A stretch of DNA of 51,328 nt from Geodermatophilus sp. YIM 151500 (GTDB lineage: Bacteria; Actinomycetota; Actinomycetes; Mycobacteriales; Geodermatophilaceae), in contig NZ_JAOVZT010000006.1 of NCBI RefSeq assembly GCF_025716945.1, forward strand, positions 184,848 through 236,175. The letters are read 5' to 3'. Both the position numbers and the translations under genes were made by a program. Shown piece after piece: positions 15,561-24,192 of this stretch. Each line of letters opens with the position of its first letter. Position 1 is the stretch's first letter. The notes beneath the pieces were generated by a model, which was not told the DNA's origin, ran no database searches, and was given only the letters and a program-made list of their open reading frames with translations.

Positions 15561-16502
15561 GTGAAGCGACCGATCCTCGCCCTCGCCGTGTCCGCACTGG
15601 CCGTCCTCTCCGCCGGGTGCGGCACCCCCGCGGGGGCCGACGAGCCCGCGGCCACCCCGACCCGGGCGCCCGAGGGCCCGCGGACGACCCTCGTCGTCGG
15701 GTCGGTCAGCGACGACCCGGAGGAGGAGGCCGAGGTCTTCCAGCCCTTCGCCGACCACGTGGCCGCCCAGCTGGCCGACGCGGGTGTCACCGGCGGCGAG
15801 GTCGCGGTGGCCGCCACGACCGAGGAGATGGCCGAACTGCTCCGCACCGGCGCGGTCGACCTGTACGTCGACAGCATGTACGGCGCCACCCGGGTGGTCG
15901 CCGACGGCGCCGCGGCTCCGCTGCTGCGCCGGTGGAAGGACGGCACGCCCGAGTACCACAGCGTGGTCGTCGCCCGGGCCGACAGCGGCCTGACCTCGCT
16001 GGCGCAGCTGGCGGGCCGCACCGTCGCCTTCGAGGAGGACACCTCGACCGACGGCTGGTTCCTCCCGGCCGCCACCGTGCTGGAGCAGGGCCTGCCGATG
16101 GTGGAGCAGGAGCGCCCCGACGCCGAGCCGGTGCCGGGGACGGTCGGGTACGTCTTCTCCGGGGACGACGAGAACACCGTGTTCCAGGTGCTCCAGGGTC
16201 TCGTCGACGCCGGGGCGCTGAGCGAGGAGGACCTCGCCGAGAACGCGGGGTCGCGCGCCGGCGAGCTGGTCGTCCTCGGTCGCACGATCGCCGTCCCCCG
16301 GCACGGCGTCGTCGCGCGGGTCGACCTCGACCCGGCGGTCCGCGACGCCGTCGTCGCGGTGCTCACCGCGCTGCACGAGGACGCCGAGGGTCGCGCGGTC
16401 CTCGAGGAGTTCGACGGCACCGCCCGCTTCGACGTGCTGCCGCCCGAGGGGCTGGAGCCCATCCTGCGGCTGCTGGCGGTCCTCGATGCCGGCACGGCGT
16501 GA
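15561..16502 (+). CDS. PhnD-like substrate-binding lipoprotein
   Basis: This 313-aa protein starts with a lipoprotein signal ([20 protein letters not shown], lipobox LSAGC), so it is probably anchored outside the membrane. The remainder is a phosphate/phosphite/phosphonate binding-protein fold of the PhnD type: [64 protein letters not shown]. No ABC permease or ATPase is nearby. It overlaps the next gene, a membrane GGDEF-EAL protein, by 17 bases, so it more likely acts as a ligand-sensing partner than as a transporter part. NspS-MbaA of Vibrio is a precedent for a binding protein paired with a GGDEF-EAL receptor. The ligand is unknown. Confidence 0.85.
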   Translation: MKRPILALAVSALAVLSAGCGTPAGADEPAATPTRAPEGPRTTLVVGSVSDDPEEEAEVFQPFADHVAAQLADAGVTGGEVAVAATTEEMAELLRTGAVDLYVDSMYGATRVVADGAAAPLLRRWKDGTPEYHSVVVARADSGLTSLAQLAGRTVAFEEDTSTDGWFLPAATVLEQGLPMVEQERPDAEPVPGTVGYVFSGDDENTVFQVLQGLVDAGALSEEDLAENAGSRAGELVVLGRTIAVPRHGVVARVDLDPAVRDAVVAVLTALHEDAEGRAVLEEFDGTARFDVLPPEGLEPILRLLAVLDAGTA

Positions 16503-19047
16503 CCCGGCGGGACCGGGGAGGCGCCGTCCGGGCGCCCTGCTCGGGCTGCGGGCCCGCTTCGCGCTGACCGTCGCCGCCGTCGTCGTCCCGTCCGGTCTCC
16601 TCACCACCCACCTGGCGGTCGAGCAACAGGTGGCGTCCCTGGAGCGGCACGCCGAGGAGAGCGTCCGCGGCATGCTGCTCCTGCTCGACTCCGGCGTGAC
16701 CAACCTGGTCGCCGCCGGCGACGTCTCCGGCCTGCACGACGTCCTCGGTGACGTCCGCCGGCACGAGGGCGTCGTCGAGGTGTCCGTTCTCGACGAGGAC
16801 GGCGTGCTGCTGGCCGACGGCACCCCCGGCGAGGAACGGCGGTTCACCGTCCCCGAGGTGCACGACTCGCTCCTGGAGCGCGTGGCCGGCGGCGGGGACG
16901 GGCCGGTGTTCCTGCGCGACGCCGCACACGGCGGCGCCGACCACATCGACGCCGCGCTGCCCCTGACCCTCGGCAGCCGCACGGTCGGTCTGGTCGTCGC
17001 GGAGTACTCGCTCGCCGGCGTTCGGGCCGACTCGGCCACGGCCCGGCGCACCGGCTTCGCCGTCGGTCTGCTGTTCACGGTGCTCGCGGTGGCGGCCGTG
17101 GCCCTGCTCGCCGGGCGCGTCACCCGAGCCCTCCACCGCATCACCGGGGCGGCCCGGGTGGCCGCCGACCGGCACCTGCCCGCCGTGCTGGCAGCCGTCC
17201 GCGAGGGCCGGGTCGTCACCGACGACCTGCTCCCCGAGCCGGTGCCGGCCGACGGCGGGGGACCCGAGGCGCGCCGGCTGGGCGACGCCCTCAACACCTA
17301 CCGCTCGGTCGTCACCGACATGGCGCGCACGCTGGCCCGCCTGCTGCGCGAGACCGACGCCCGCTTCGCCAGCGCCTTCGACGGGTCACCCGTCGGCATG
17401 GCGATCCTCGACCCGGCCGACGGCCGTCCAGTCGCGGTCAACGCGGCCCTGGCCCGGCTGCTCGGCCGCGGCCCCGATTCGCTGCAGGCGCTGCCACTGC
17501 CCGACCTGGTGCACCCGGAGGACCGGGCGGCCTACGAGGCCCGCACGACCGCGCTGCTGGACGGCGGGACGCCGCCCGCGCCGTTCGAGCTGCGTTTCGT
17601 GCGCGGCGACGGCGAGGTCGTCTGGACGACGGCCAGCGTCGCCCTGCACCGCGACGAGGACGGCGGTGTCCAGGCGACCTTCGTGCAGCTGGTCGACGCC
17701 TCCGCGCGCAAGCGGGCGGAGAACGACCTGGTGCGCATGGCCTACCACGACGCGCTCACCGAGCTGCCCAACCGGGCGCACCTGCTCGACACCCTCGAGC
17801 GGGCGCTGGCCCACGCGCGACGCACGGGCGCGCCGATGGCCGCCCTGCTGCTCGACGTCGACCACTTCAAGGTGGTCAACGACAGCCTCGGGCACGACGC
17901 CGGCGACGTGCTGCTGCGCGAGGTGGCCGCCCGCCTGCGCCGCGGGGTCCGGGAGGGCGACACGGTGGCCCGCTTCGGCGGTGACGAGTTCGTCGTCGTC
18001 GCGGAGGTCGAGTGCGACGAGGACGGCGCCGCGCTGCTGGCCCGGCGGATCCTGGACGCGCTCGCCGTCCCGGTCGTCGTCGACGGCCGCGACGTGCACG
18101 TCTCGGCGAGCATCGGCATCGCCGTCTCGCGCGGCGAGACCGACGCCCGGGGCCTGCTGCGGGACGCCGACACCGCCGCCTACTGGGCGAAGGCGCGCGG
18201 CCGGGCCCGCTCGGAGCTGTTCGACGACGACCTCCGCCGCCGGGCCGATGCGCGGCTGGAGACCGAGCAGGAGCTGCGCCAGGCCCTCGAGCGCGACGAG
18301 CTGGTGCCGTACTACCAACCGGTCGTCTCGACGGGCACCGGGGAGCTGCTCGGCTTCGAGGCCCTGGTGCGGTGGAACCACCCGACCCGAGGGGTGCTGA
18401 CCCCGGCCGCCTTCCTCGAGGTGGCGCTGGAGACCGGCCTGGTCGTGGCGATCGGCCGGCGGATGCTCGAGATCGCCTGCCGCGACCTGGCCGCGTGGGA
18501 CGCCGCGGGTGCCGGCCGACCGTGGGTGTCCGTGAACATCGACGCCCAGCAGCTGCACCTGGACGGTTTCGCCGACGACGTCGAGCGCGTCCTGACCGAG
18601 ACGGGCACCGCGCCCGACCGGCTGCGCCTCGAGCTGACCGAGAACGCCTTCCTCGACCTGGGCTCCGTGGAGGCGACCCGCCGGCTCCGGGCCCTCGGCG
18701 TGCGCCTCGCCGTCGACGACTTCGGCACCGGCTACTCGTCGCTGCACTACCTGCGCCGGCTGCCCGTCGACATCCTGAAGATCGACCGCTCCTTCCTCGA
18801 GGACCTCTCGGCCGATCCGCAGGCCGCCGCGGTCGTGCGCGCCATCGTCGAGCTCTCGCACACCATGGCCCTGACCGTGGTCGCGGAGGGCGTGGAGACC
18901 CCCGAGCAGCTGGCCGCGCTCGACCGCATCGGCTGCGACGCCTCCCAGGGGTACCTGATCGCCCGCCCGATGCCGGCGGCGGCGGTGACCGGTTTCCTGG
19001 ACGCGGACCGGGTGGGCGGTGACGCGCTCGTCGGCGGAGCGGTCTGA
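16486..19047 (+). CDS. Membrane GGDEF-EAL c-di-GMP enzyme with PAS domain
   Basis: This 853-aa protein has one transmembrane helix (about 25-45), an extracellular sensor region (about 45-180), a second helix (about 185-210), a HAMP-like linker, a PAS domain (about 295-420), a GGDEF domain (from about 425) and an EAL domain (about 600-840). The cyclase site is intact ([11 protein letters not shown]) with an I-site REGD five residues before it. The phosphodiesterase keeps [30 protein letters not shown] and KIDRSFL. Both activities are therefore possible. It starts inside the PhnD-like lipoprotein gene, which suggests that the lipoprotein presents its ligand to the extracellular loop. Confidence 0.92.
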   Translation: MPARRDPAGPGRRRPGALLGLRARFALTVAAVVVPSGLLTTHLAVEQQVASLERHAEESVRGMLLLLDSGVTNLVAAGDVSGLHDVLGDVRRHEGVVEVSVLDEDGVLLADGTPGEERRFTVPEVHDSLLERVAGGGDGPVFLRDAAHGGADHIDAALPLTLGSRTVGLVVAEYSLAGVRADSATARRTGFAVGLLFTVLAVAAVALLAGRVTRALHRITGAARVAADRHLPAVLAAVREGRVVTDDLLPEPVPADGGGPEARRLGDALNTYRSVVTDMARTLARLLRETDARFASAFDGSPVGMAILDPADGRPVAVNAALARLLGRGPDSLQALPLPDLVHPEDRAAYEARTTALLDGGTPPAPFELRFVRGDGEVVWTTASVALHRDEDGGVQATFVQLVDASARKRAENDLVRMAYHDALTELPNRAHLLDTLERALAHARRTGAPMAALLLDVDHFKVVNDSLGHDAGDVLLREVAARLRRGVREGDTVARFGGDEFVVVAEVECDEDGAALLARRILDALAVPVVVDGRDVHVSASIGIAVSRGETDARGLLRDADTAAYWAKARGRARSELFDDDLRRRADARLETEQELRQALERDELVPYYQPVVSTGTGELLGFEALVRWNHPTRGVLTPAAFLEVALETGLVVAIGRRMLEIACRDLAAWDAAGAGRPWVSVNIDAQQLHLDGFADDVERVLTETGTAPDRLRLELTENAFLDLGSVEATRRLRALGVRLAVDDFGTGYSSLHYLRRLPVDILKIDRSFLEDLSADPQAAAVVRAIVELSHTMALTVVAEGVETPEQLAALDRIGCDASQGYLIARPMPAAAVTGFLDADRVGGDALVGGAV

Positions 19048-19055
19048 CCGCGGCC

Positions 19056-19481
19056 TCAGTCCTTCCGGCCGCGGCCCCGCAGGGCCAGCCCCGCGAGCCC
19101 GACCACGAGGCCGCCGAGGACGGCGGCGATGACCAGGGCCAGCACCAGCGGCGCGGTGACGTCGCCGAACACCAGGCTGACGGCGACGGTCTGGGTGTTG
19201 AACATGACGAAGAGCACGAGCAGGACCGTGACGAAGACCAGCAGTGCCGCTGCCAGCGTCAGGCCGACGCCCCGGCCCCGGCCGCCCTTGCGCTTTCCGA
19301 CGCGCGACGCGGTCCGGCCGGCCGCCGGTGCCGACTTCGGCGGTGCGGAGGGCCCGCCGGACGGCGGTGCGGAGGGCCCGCCGGACGGCGGTGCGGAGGA
19401 TCCGCCGGACGGCGGTGCGGAGGATCCGCCGGACGGACCCGCCGCGTTCGGGCCGGAGGGACGCGAACCCGGGCTGGTCAT
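19056..19481 (-). CDS. LapA-domain membrane protein
   Basis: This 141-aa protein has a disordered N-terminus (residues 1-65) with four GG(S/P)SAPPS repeats, then two hydrophobic helices, LTLAAALLVFVTVLLVLFVMF and the APLVLALVIAAVLGGLVVGLAG segment, joined by a short NTQTVAVSLVFGDVT turn. This pair with the N-T-Q-x-V turn is the LapA/DUF1049 signature. In other bacteria relatives assist envelope or lipopolysaccharide assembly; in actinobacteria the role is unknown. It converges with the GGDEF-EAL gene with only 8 bases between stops. The N-terminal repeats come from a 24-bp tandem DNA repeat. Confidence 0.85.
   Translation of the reverse strand: MTSPGSRPSGPNAAGPSGGSSAPPSGGSSAPPSGGPSAPPSGGPSAPPKSAPAAGRTASRVGKRKGGRGRGVGLTLAAALLVFVTVLLVLFVMFNTQTVAVSLVFGDVTAPLVLALVIAAVLGGLVVGLAGLALRGRGRKD
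19338..19433. repeat. 24-bp tandem repeat, four copies, inside the LapA-like gene
   Basis: Four consecutive 24-bp units start at 19338, 19362, 19386 and 19410. Copies 1-2 and 3-4 are pairwise near-identical (GGGCCC versus GGATCC in the centre). The units stay in frame and encode the G-G-x-S-A-P-P-S repeats, so copy-number change would be silent for the membrane domain. Confidence 0.85.
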
Positions 19482-19576
19482 GCGCCGAGTGTCCTGCGCG
19501 GACGCACCCGTGGCGAGCCCGATGGATCTTCCGTGACCGAACGGTCACCGTTCCGTCGTCGTCGCGCCCCGCGTGG

Positions 19577-20002
19577 TCAGTCCGGCAGCCCGGGACCGGC
19601 CTCGTGCCCCGGCAGCCCCCTGGTCCGCTCGCGCTGCTTCATGCGCGCCTCGTAGACGTGCCGGTCACCGCCGGCCAGCTCGGTCCGGGCCCGCTCGTCG
19701 AACGACCGGAACAGCGACCAATAGCTCGCGTCGTAGTCCTCGACGACCTGGAAGGTCCACCGGTCGGCGATGACGTTGCGGCCGACCAGATCGCGATCGA
19801 GGTCGTCGGCCAGCCTGGTGTGCCCGGCCGCGCGGAACAGCTCCACCGCGTCCTGCAGGAGCAGGTCGGCCTTGCCCGAGTGCTGGTGGAACCCGTACAG
19901 CTGGCCGCGGGCCTGCTCGACGGTCTCCAGGGCTTCGGAGAGCTTGCCCAGCGCCTCCACGGTGGTGTCGTCGAGGTCCGGGCGGCTGCGGTCGGTCGTC
20001 AC
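19577..20002 (-). CDS. Conserved actinobacterial hypothetical protein
   Basis: This 141-aa soluble protein begins at a GTG with AGGATGGGG upstream. It is mostly helical, with a coiled-coil-like stretch TVEALGKLSEALETVEQARGQLYGFHQ followed by ADLLLQDAVELFRAAGHTRLADDLDRDLVGRNV and RWTFQVVEDYDASYWSLFRSFDE. I recall close relatives in many actinobacteria, all without a function. The conserved His, Arg and acidic residues do not form a motif I know. The next gene on the same strand is the TetR regulator upstream, 131 bases away across a tandem repeat. Confidence 0.8.
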   Translation of the reverse strand: MTTDRSRPDLDDTTVEALGKLSEALETVEQARGQLYGFHQHSGKADLLLQDAVELFRAAGHTRLADDLDRDLVGRNVIADRWTFQVVEDYDASYWSLFRSFDERARTELAGGDRHVYEARMKQRERTRGLPGHEAGPGLPD

Positions 20003-20095
20003 CGCCCCATCCTGCGGTCGACTGCGACCGGCCGCGACGCGGGCGCGACCGGCAGCGCGGGCGGGCCGGGACGCCTCGCGGCGCGCCCGCGGGTC

Positions 20096-20134
20096 GTCGT
20101 CCGCGGGTGTCGTCCGCGGGTGTCGTCCGCGGGT
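20096..20134. repeat. 13-bp tandem repeat, three copies
   Basis: Three exact copies of GTCGTCCGCGGGT start at 20096, 20109 and 20122, running up to and touching the stop codon of the TetR gene. Similar GC-rich repeats with a 13-bp period occur at 24126-24190 and 28927-28952. Confidence 0.85.
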
Positions 20135-20760
20135 CAGACGCGGTCGAGGGCGACCTCGATGAGCCGCTCCGCCAGCGCCCGGCCGTGCGCGGCCGGGCCG
20201 TCGGGCCCGAGCAGACCGCCCGAGAGGTACATGCCGTCGAGGATCAGGTGGATCTGGGCCGCGAGGTCCTCGCCGCCGCCCGGCACCAGCTCCTCGGCCA
20301 GCCGCTCCAGCCGCAGGTGCAGCTCGAACTTGTAGTCGGCAGCGGCGTTCCGCGCAGGATGCTGGGGGTCGTCGTACTCGCTGCTCACGTTGGTGAAGGG
20401 GCAGCCGCGGAAGCCGGTGCGCGTGACGTCGCGCTCGACGGCCTCGACCACCGAGAGCAGCGCGGCGCGCGGGTCACCCTCCAGGCGCACCAGCTCCGCG
20501 TCGATGAAGGCCAGCACGGTGGCGGCCTTGCGCGCCAGGTAGGCGCCGACCAGGTCGTCCTTGCTCTTGAAGAGGCGGTAGACCGTCATCTTGCCCAGGC
20601 CGGTCTCGCGGACCAGCTCGTCCATGCCGACGCTGCGCGAGCTGCGGCTGGCGAACAGCCGCTCCGCGGTGTCGAGGACGATCGCCTGCCGCTCGGCACG
20701 GGTGCGACGGACCGGTGCCGAGGCGTCGTCGGCGGGGGCGAGGGAGTGGGCGGCGGTCAC
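20134..20760 (-). CDS. TetR-family transcriptional regulator
   Basis: This repressor-type regulator of about 208 aa has an N-terminal helix-turn-helix (RAERQAIVLDTAERLFASRSSRSVGMDELVRETGLGKMTVYRLFKSKDDLVGAYL). The C-terminal ligand domain contains GCPFTNVSSEYDDPQHPAR, a block seen in TetR proteins of the TetR_C_16/YcdC-like type; its ligand is unknown. I chose the GTG at 20760, since a CACCAT -10-like box lies seven bases upstream and suggests a leaderless mRNA; the frame is open to 20805. No target gene is divergent next to it, so its regulon probably lies elsewhere or it regulates itself. Confidence 0.88.
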   Translation of the reverse strand: MTAAHSLAPADDASAPVRRTRAERQAIVLDTAERLFASRSSRSVGMDELVRETGLGKMTVYRLFKSKDDLVGAYLARKAATVLAFIDAELVRLEGDPRAALLSVVEAVERDVTRTGFRGCPFTNVSSEYDDPQHPARNAAADYKFELHLRLERLAEELVPGGGEDLAAQIHLILDGMYLSGGLLGPDGPAAHGRALAERLIEVALDRV

Positions 20761-20907
20761 GGACGCGATGGTGCACCAGGAACGTGACGGAGCGGTTCGC
20801 GGCACGCCGTGGACGTCGCTCTGGGTGACGAGGGGCGGCCGGGCCGACCGGGGCGTCGGGGAAGTTTGGTACTCGTGATGCTACGCAGCGTGACCAGTAG
20901 CGCCTGG

Positions 20908-20950
20908 GCGGAGTGGATCCGTGCGCGTGACCGCGACGGATCCACTCCGC
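20908..20950. terminator. Long hairpin at the end of the znu unit
   Basis: Perfect 15-bp arms GCGGAGTGGATCCGT (20908-20922) and ACGGATCCACTCCGC (20936-20950) with a 13-base loop. It begins 25 bases past the stop of the 45-aa gene on the minus strand, so it is a natural terminator for transcripts coming from znuACB, and it insulates the TetR promoter. Confidence 0.75.
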
Positions 20951-20974
20951 TCGGGCGCTCGCCCCCGAGGTGGG

Positions 20975-21112
20975 TCAGGCCCGGCGCACCCGGCGGGGGT
21001 TGGCCAGCAGCCGGGCGACCGGCGCGGCCGGGCCGTCCGGCGCCCGCGACTCGTCGACCTGACCGGTCGCGGGGTCGTCGGTCACCCGGGGTTCGTGCTG
21101 CGTGTCGTCCAT
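20975..21112 (-). CDS. Putative 45-aa protein downstream of znuB
   Basis: An ATG frame encodes 45 residues starting MDDTQHEPRVTDDPATGQVD and ending VARLLANPRRVRRA, that is, an acidic first half and a basic C-terminal tail. It lies between znuB (79 bases upstream) and a strong hairpin 25 bases after its stop, which fits a last gene of the znu operon. There is no strong ribosome binding site and I know no homologue, so it may be spurious. Confidence 0.45.
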   Translation of the reverse strand: MDDTQHEPRVTDDPATGQVDESRAPDGPAAPVARLLANPRRVRRA

Positions 21113-21191
21113 GGCGGCCAGCCTGCCCGGCGACCGACGAGCAGAAACAGCCCCGATCCGGTGATGCTCGTCCGGCAGGGCGAGACCTTCG

Positions 21192-22091
21192 TCACGTCGC
21201 GGTGGCCCGGGGAACGTGGTGGGCGTCGACGAACGGGGTCGCCCGCCACCGCCGCCGTCGTCCTCGACCGGTCACCAGGAGGACCACGGCCCACGCGAGC
21301 ACGGCGATCCCGACGACGAAGGCGCTCGGCGGCAGCGGCAGCACCGCGGACAGCACCAGGCCGAGCCACACCGACGCGAGCGCGAGCGTGACGGCGATGG
21401 CCGCCACCCGCCCCGGCCGGGCGGTCAGCCGCAGGGCCGTGGCCGCCGGGGTGACGACGAGCGCGAAGAGCAGCAGCGTGCCCACGACCTGGACGGCCAT
21501 CGTGATGGTGAGCGCGAGCAGCACGACGAAGCCGACTCCCAGCGCGCGCACCGGCACGCCCCGGGCCTCGGCCACGGCCGGGTCGACCGACGCGAAGGCC
21601 AGCGGGCGCGCGATCCAGGCCAGCACCAGCACGACCAGCGCGGTGAAGACCGCGAACAGGCGCAACTGCCCCGACGAGATGGCCAGCAGGTTGCCGAACA
21701 GCACCGAGGTCGTCGCACCCGCGGTCGCGCCGGCCAGGGAGGCGAACAGCACGCCGAGCCCGGTGGCCGCGGCCAGGACCGTGCCGGTGGTGATCTCGCG
21801 GTCGGCCACCCGCGCGCCGGACAGGCCGATCAACAGGCCTCCGCCGACGCAGAAGACGGCCAGGCCCAGGGTGACCGGCAGCCCGAGCAGCAGCGCGCCC
21901 GTGGCACCGGGGAACCCGATGTGCGCCAGCGCGTGGGCGGCGAAAGCGTTCTGCCGGGTGACCACGAAGAACCCCAGCAGCCCCGCGGCCAGGGCGACGA
22001 GCGAGCCGCCGAGGAAGGCGTTGCGCATGAACGGCGCCTGCAGGATCTCCAGCCAGTCCGGCTGCACCGCGATCGCGGCCGGCCGGGTCAC
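21192..22091 (-). CDS. znuB: Zinc ABC transporter permease
   Basis: This 299-aa inner-membrane protein has eight to nine hydrophobic helices and the ABC-3 family pattern: PFMRNAFLGGSLVALAAGLLGFFVV at the start, then the LAHIGFPGATGALLLG loop that contacts the ATPase, and late ALVVTPAATALRLTARPGR. It forms the channel for Zn(II), or possibly Mn(II), delivered by ZnuA. The GTG start overlaps the znuC stop by 4 bases. The C-terminal tail (RRRRWRATPFVDAHHVPRATAT) is basic, with two histidines. The metal assignment rests on the Zur box and the His-rich ZnuA. Confidence 0.92.
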   Translation of the reverse strand: MTRPAAIAVQPDWLEILQAPFMRNAFLGGSLVALAAGLLGFFVVTRQNAFAAHALAHIGFPGATGALLLGLPVTLGLAVFCVGGGLLIGLSGARVADREITTGTVLAAATGLGVLFASLAGATAGATTSVLFGNLLAISSGQLRLFAVFTALVVLVLAWIARPLAFASVDPAVAEARGVPVRALGVGFVVLLALTITMAVQVVGTLLLFALVVTPAATALRLTARPGRVAAIAVTLALASVWLGLVLSAVLPLPPSAFVVGIAVLAWAVVLLVTGRGRRRRWRATPFVDAHHVPRATAT

Positions 22092-22951
22092 GAGGCACGC
22101 TCCGGCCGGTCCGCGGTCGGGGACGGCGTGCCGCGCGCGGGCAGCGCGCCGCGGGTGAACAGGTCCCCCTGCGCGGTGCGGACGACGCGCACCGGGGTGC
22201 CGTAGAGGTGGGTGAGCAGGTCCTCCTGCACGACCTCGCCGATCGGGTCGTGGTGCGGGTGGCCGTCGAGCAGGTAGAGCGCGTCGGTGAGCACCGGCAG
22301 CAGCGGGTTGAGGTCGTGCGCGACGACCATGATGGTGACGTCGCGCTCGCGGCGGAGCTCACCGAGCAGCGCGACGACCTCGTGCTGGTTGCGCAGGTCG
22401 AGGTTGGCCAGCGGCTCGTCGAGCAGCAGCAGTTCGGCGTCGTCGACGATGGCCTGGGCGATCGCGACGCGCTGCTGCTGGCCGCCGGACAGTTCCGACA
22501 TCCGCCGGTCACCCAGCTCGGCGGCGCCCACCCGGCGCAGCGCGGCGTCCACCCGGGCGTGCTGCTCGCGGGTCATCCGCCGCAGCCCGAAGCGGGCGCC
22601 GGTCAGCGCCAGGCCGACGAGATCGCGGCAGCGGACGGCGTCGCCCAGCGCTGCGGTGTAGTTCTGCGGCACGTACCCGATTCGCCGGTCGCCCCGTCTC
22701 GGCGGTGCTCCGAGCACCTCGACCCGGCCGGCCGCCACCGGCAGCAGGCCCAGCACCACCTGGAACAGCGTGGTCTTGCCCGCCCCGTTCGGACCGATGA
22801 CCCCGACCACCGAGCCCGACGGCACGGTCAGATCGCCCTGCGACCAGACGGTGTGGCCGGCGCGGGCGACCGCGACGCCGTCCAGCACCAGGGCCGGCGG
22901 GCGGCCGGCAGCAGCGCCCGTGGTGAGGGAGTCCGCGGCCGGCGCCGTCAC
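22088..22951 (-). CDS. znuC: Zinc ABC transporter ATP-binding protein
   Basis: This 287-aa ATPase drives uptake through ZnuB. Walker A is GPNGAGKTT, the Q-loop is GYVPQN, the signature is LSGGQQQRVAIAQAI, Walker B is ELLLLDEPLANLD and the switch His is in VVAHDLNPLL. I use the GTG at 22951, which overlaps the znuA stop by 4 bases, instead of an upstream start at 23002 inside znuA. The order on the mRNA is znuA, znuC, znuB, all coupled. The C-terminal 30 residues after LFTRGALP are low-complexity. Confidence 0.93.
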   Translation of the reverse strand: MTAPAADSLTTGAAAGRPPALVLDGVAVARAGHTVWSQGDLTVPSGSVVGVIGPNGAGKTTLFQVVLGLLPVAAGRVEVLGAPPRRGDRRIGYVPQNYTAALGDAVRCRDLVGLALTGARFGLRRMTREQHARVDAALRRVGAAELGDRRMSELSGGQQQRVAIAQAIVDDAELLLLDEPLANLDLRNQHEVVALLGELRRERDVTIMVVAHDLNPLLPVLTDALYLLDGHPHHDPIGEVVQEDLLTHLYGTPVRVVRTAQGDLFTRGALPARGTPSPTADRPERAS

Positions 22952-24045
22952 GGCGTCCCGCCGAGCGCGGCGGCGAGGGCGGCGAGCTGGTCGGTCTGCC
23001 ACGCGACGAAGGAACCCGCACCGTCAGGAGCCGATTCCGTCACCTCGACGACGGGGACGTCACCCTCCTCGGCGAGCGTGCGCACCTGCTCCGGCAGCGC
23101 CCCGGCCGTCTGCCCGTTCACCACGAGCACGTCGGCCCGCTGCAGCGCGTCCTGCATCGCCGCCAGGTCCGCGGGGGCGGGCTCGCCGCCCCCGGCGACG
23201 GCGTCTCGGAAGCCCTCCGGCGTGGCGTCGGCGAGGCCTACCGCCCGGGCGGTGCGGTCGAAGACGGGTTCGGTCGCGACGTAGCTGCGGCCCGCAGCGG
23301 CCCGCGTCAGCTCGTCGAGCGCCGCCCGGTACGGCTCGAGCGCCGTCGTCCAGGCCTGCGCACCGGCCGCGAAGGAATCCGTCGCACCGGGCGAGAGCTC
23401 GGTCAGGGCCGCGGCGACGGCGGTGGCGGTCTCCTCGACCAGGACCGGGTCGTTCCACAGGTGCGGGTCGGCCCCGCCGTGCTGGTGCCCGGCATGTTCG
23501 TCCGCGCCGGCTTCCCGGGCCGCGCGGGCCCCGTGCTCCTGGCCGGCCTCCTGCTCCTGGCCGGCCTCGTGCTCCTCGCCGGCCTCGTGCTCCTGGCCGG
23601 CCTCGTGCTCCTCGCCGGCCGCGCTGCCGGCGGGGGGCTCGAGGCCGGCCACCGCGGCGACGTCCACGACGGCGGGGGCCGGGTCCACGGCCGTGACGGC
23701 GTCCTCGGCCCAGCCGTCGTAGCCCGCCCCGTTGAGCACGACCAGGTCGGCGCCGCCGAACGCGGCCAGGTCACCGGTCGTCGGCTCGAACTCGTGCGGG
23801 TCGACCGATCCGGAGGTCAGCACGGTCGTGACCGACGCGCAGTCCCCGCCGACGGTCGCGACCAGGTCCGACCACTGGGCGACCGAGACGACCACGTCGA
23901 CCACGTCACCGGGGCACGCGGCCGCGTCGCCGGGCGCGGTCGCGGCCCGGTTGACCGCACCACCGTCGGCGGCGCAGCCGGCGGCCCCGGTCACGAGGCC
24001 CACGGCGAGAGCGGGGACGGCGAGCCGGACGGCGGCGCGGGGCAC
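22948..24045 (-). CDS. znuA: Zinc-binding lipoprotein of the ZnuABC transporter
   Basis: This lipoprotein of about 365 aa captures Zn(II) outside the membrane for ZnuBC. The signal peptide ends at the lipobox VTGAAGC. The cluster A-I fold shows the first metal ligand in SVDPHEFEPTTGDLAAF, a His/Glu-rich mobile loop, then the second ligand in HQHGGADPHLWNDP. The loop consists of E-A-G-(Q/E)-E-H units, typical of zinc rather than manganese binders. The GTG at 24045 is chosen because GGAGG lies 8 bases upstream; the TTG at 24069 would start inside the Zur box. First gene of the operon. Confidence 0.93.
   Translation of the reverse strand: MPRAAVRLAVPALAVGLVTGAAGCAADGGAVNRAATAPGDAAACPGDVVDVVVSVAQWSDLVATVGGDCASVTTVLTSGSVDPHEFEPTTGDLAAFGGADLVVLNGAGYDGWAEDAVTAVDPAPAVVDVAAVAGLEPPAGSAAGEEHEAGQEHEAGEEHEAGQEQEAGQEHGARAAREAGADEHAGHQHGGADPHLWNDPVLVEETATAVAAALTELSPGATDSFAAGAQAWTTALEPYRAALDELTRAAAGRSYVATEPVFDRTARAVGLADATPEGFRDAVAGGGEPAPADLAAMQDALQRADVLVVNGQTAGALPEQVRTLAEEGDVPVVEVTESAPDGAGSFVAWQTDQLAALAAALGGTP
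23533..23622. repeat. 18-bp tandem repeat encoding the ZnuA His-rich loop
   Basis: Five 18-bp units (starts 23533, 23551, 23569, 23587 and 23605) differ by one or two bases and encode E-A-G-x-E-H/Q repeats on the minus strand. One unit change alters the number of zinc-binding histidines without a frameshift. Confidence 0.85.
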
Positions 24046-24063
24046 GGCAGGAACCTCCACTAA

Positions 24064-24078
24064 TGACAATGATTGTCA
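24064..24078. promoter_or_regulatory. Zur box of the znuACB operon
   Basis: TGACAAT-G-ATTGTCA is a perfect 7-1-7 palindrome close to the actinobacterial Zur consensus TGAAAATGATTTTCA. It lies 18 bases upstream of the znuA GTG and just before its ribosome binding site. A CATACT -10-like hexamer on the minus strand at 24086-24091 would place transcription start at the box, so Zur-Zn binding would block the operon. Confidence 0.85.
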
Positions 24079-24125
24079 GTAGCAGTATGCCCCGCCGACG
24101 GGCTCCGCGGGCGCCCGGGTGCGTC

Positions 24126-24190
24126 CGGCCCGTGCCGCCGGCCCGTGCCGCCGGCCCGAGCCATCGGCCCGTGCCGCCGGCCCGTGTCCG
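24126..24190. repeat. 13-bp tandem repeat, five copies, before the Zur box
   Basis: Five units of the form CGGCCCGTGCCGC start at 24126, 24139, 24152, 24165 and 24178; units 1, 2 and 4 are identical and 3 and 5 diverge. It fills the spacer between the 50-aa gene and znuA. Confidence 0.85.
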
Positions 24191-24192
24191 GG

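Noticed and set aside
20870-20905. A TetR operator upstream of the TetR gene
   Set aside because: Only a weak CTAC...GTAG symmetry is visible and it does not line up with a promoter, so I do not call it.
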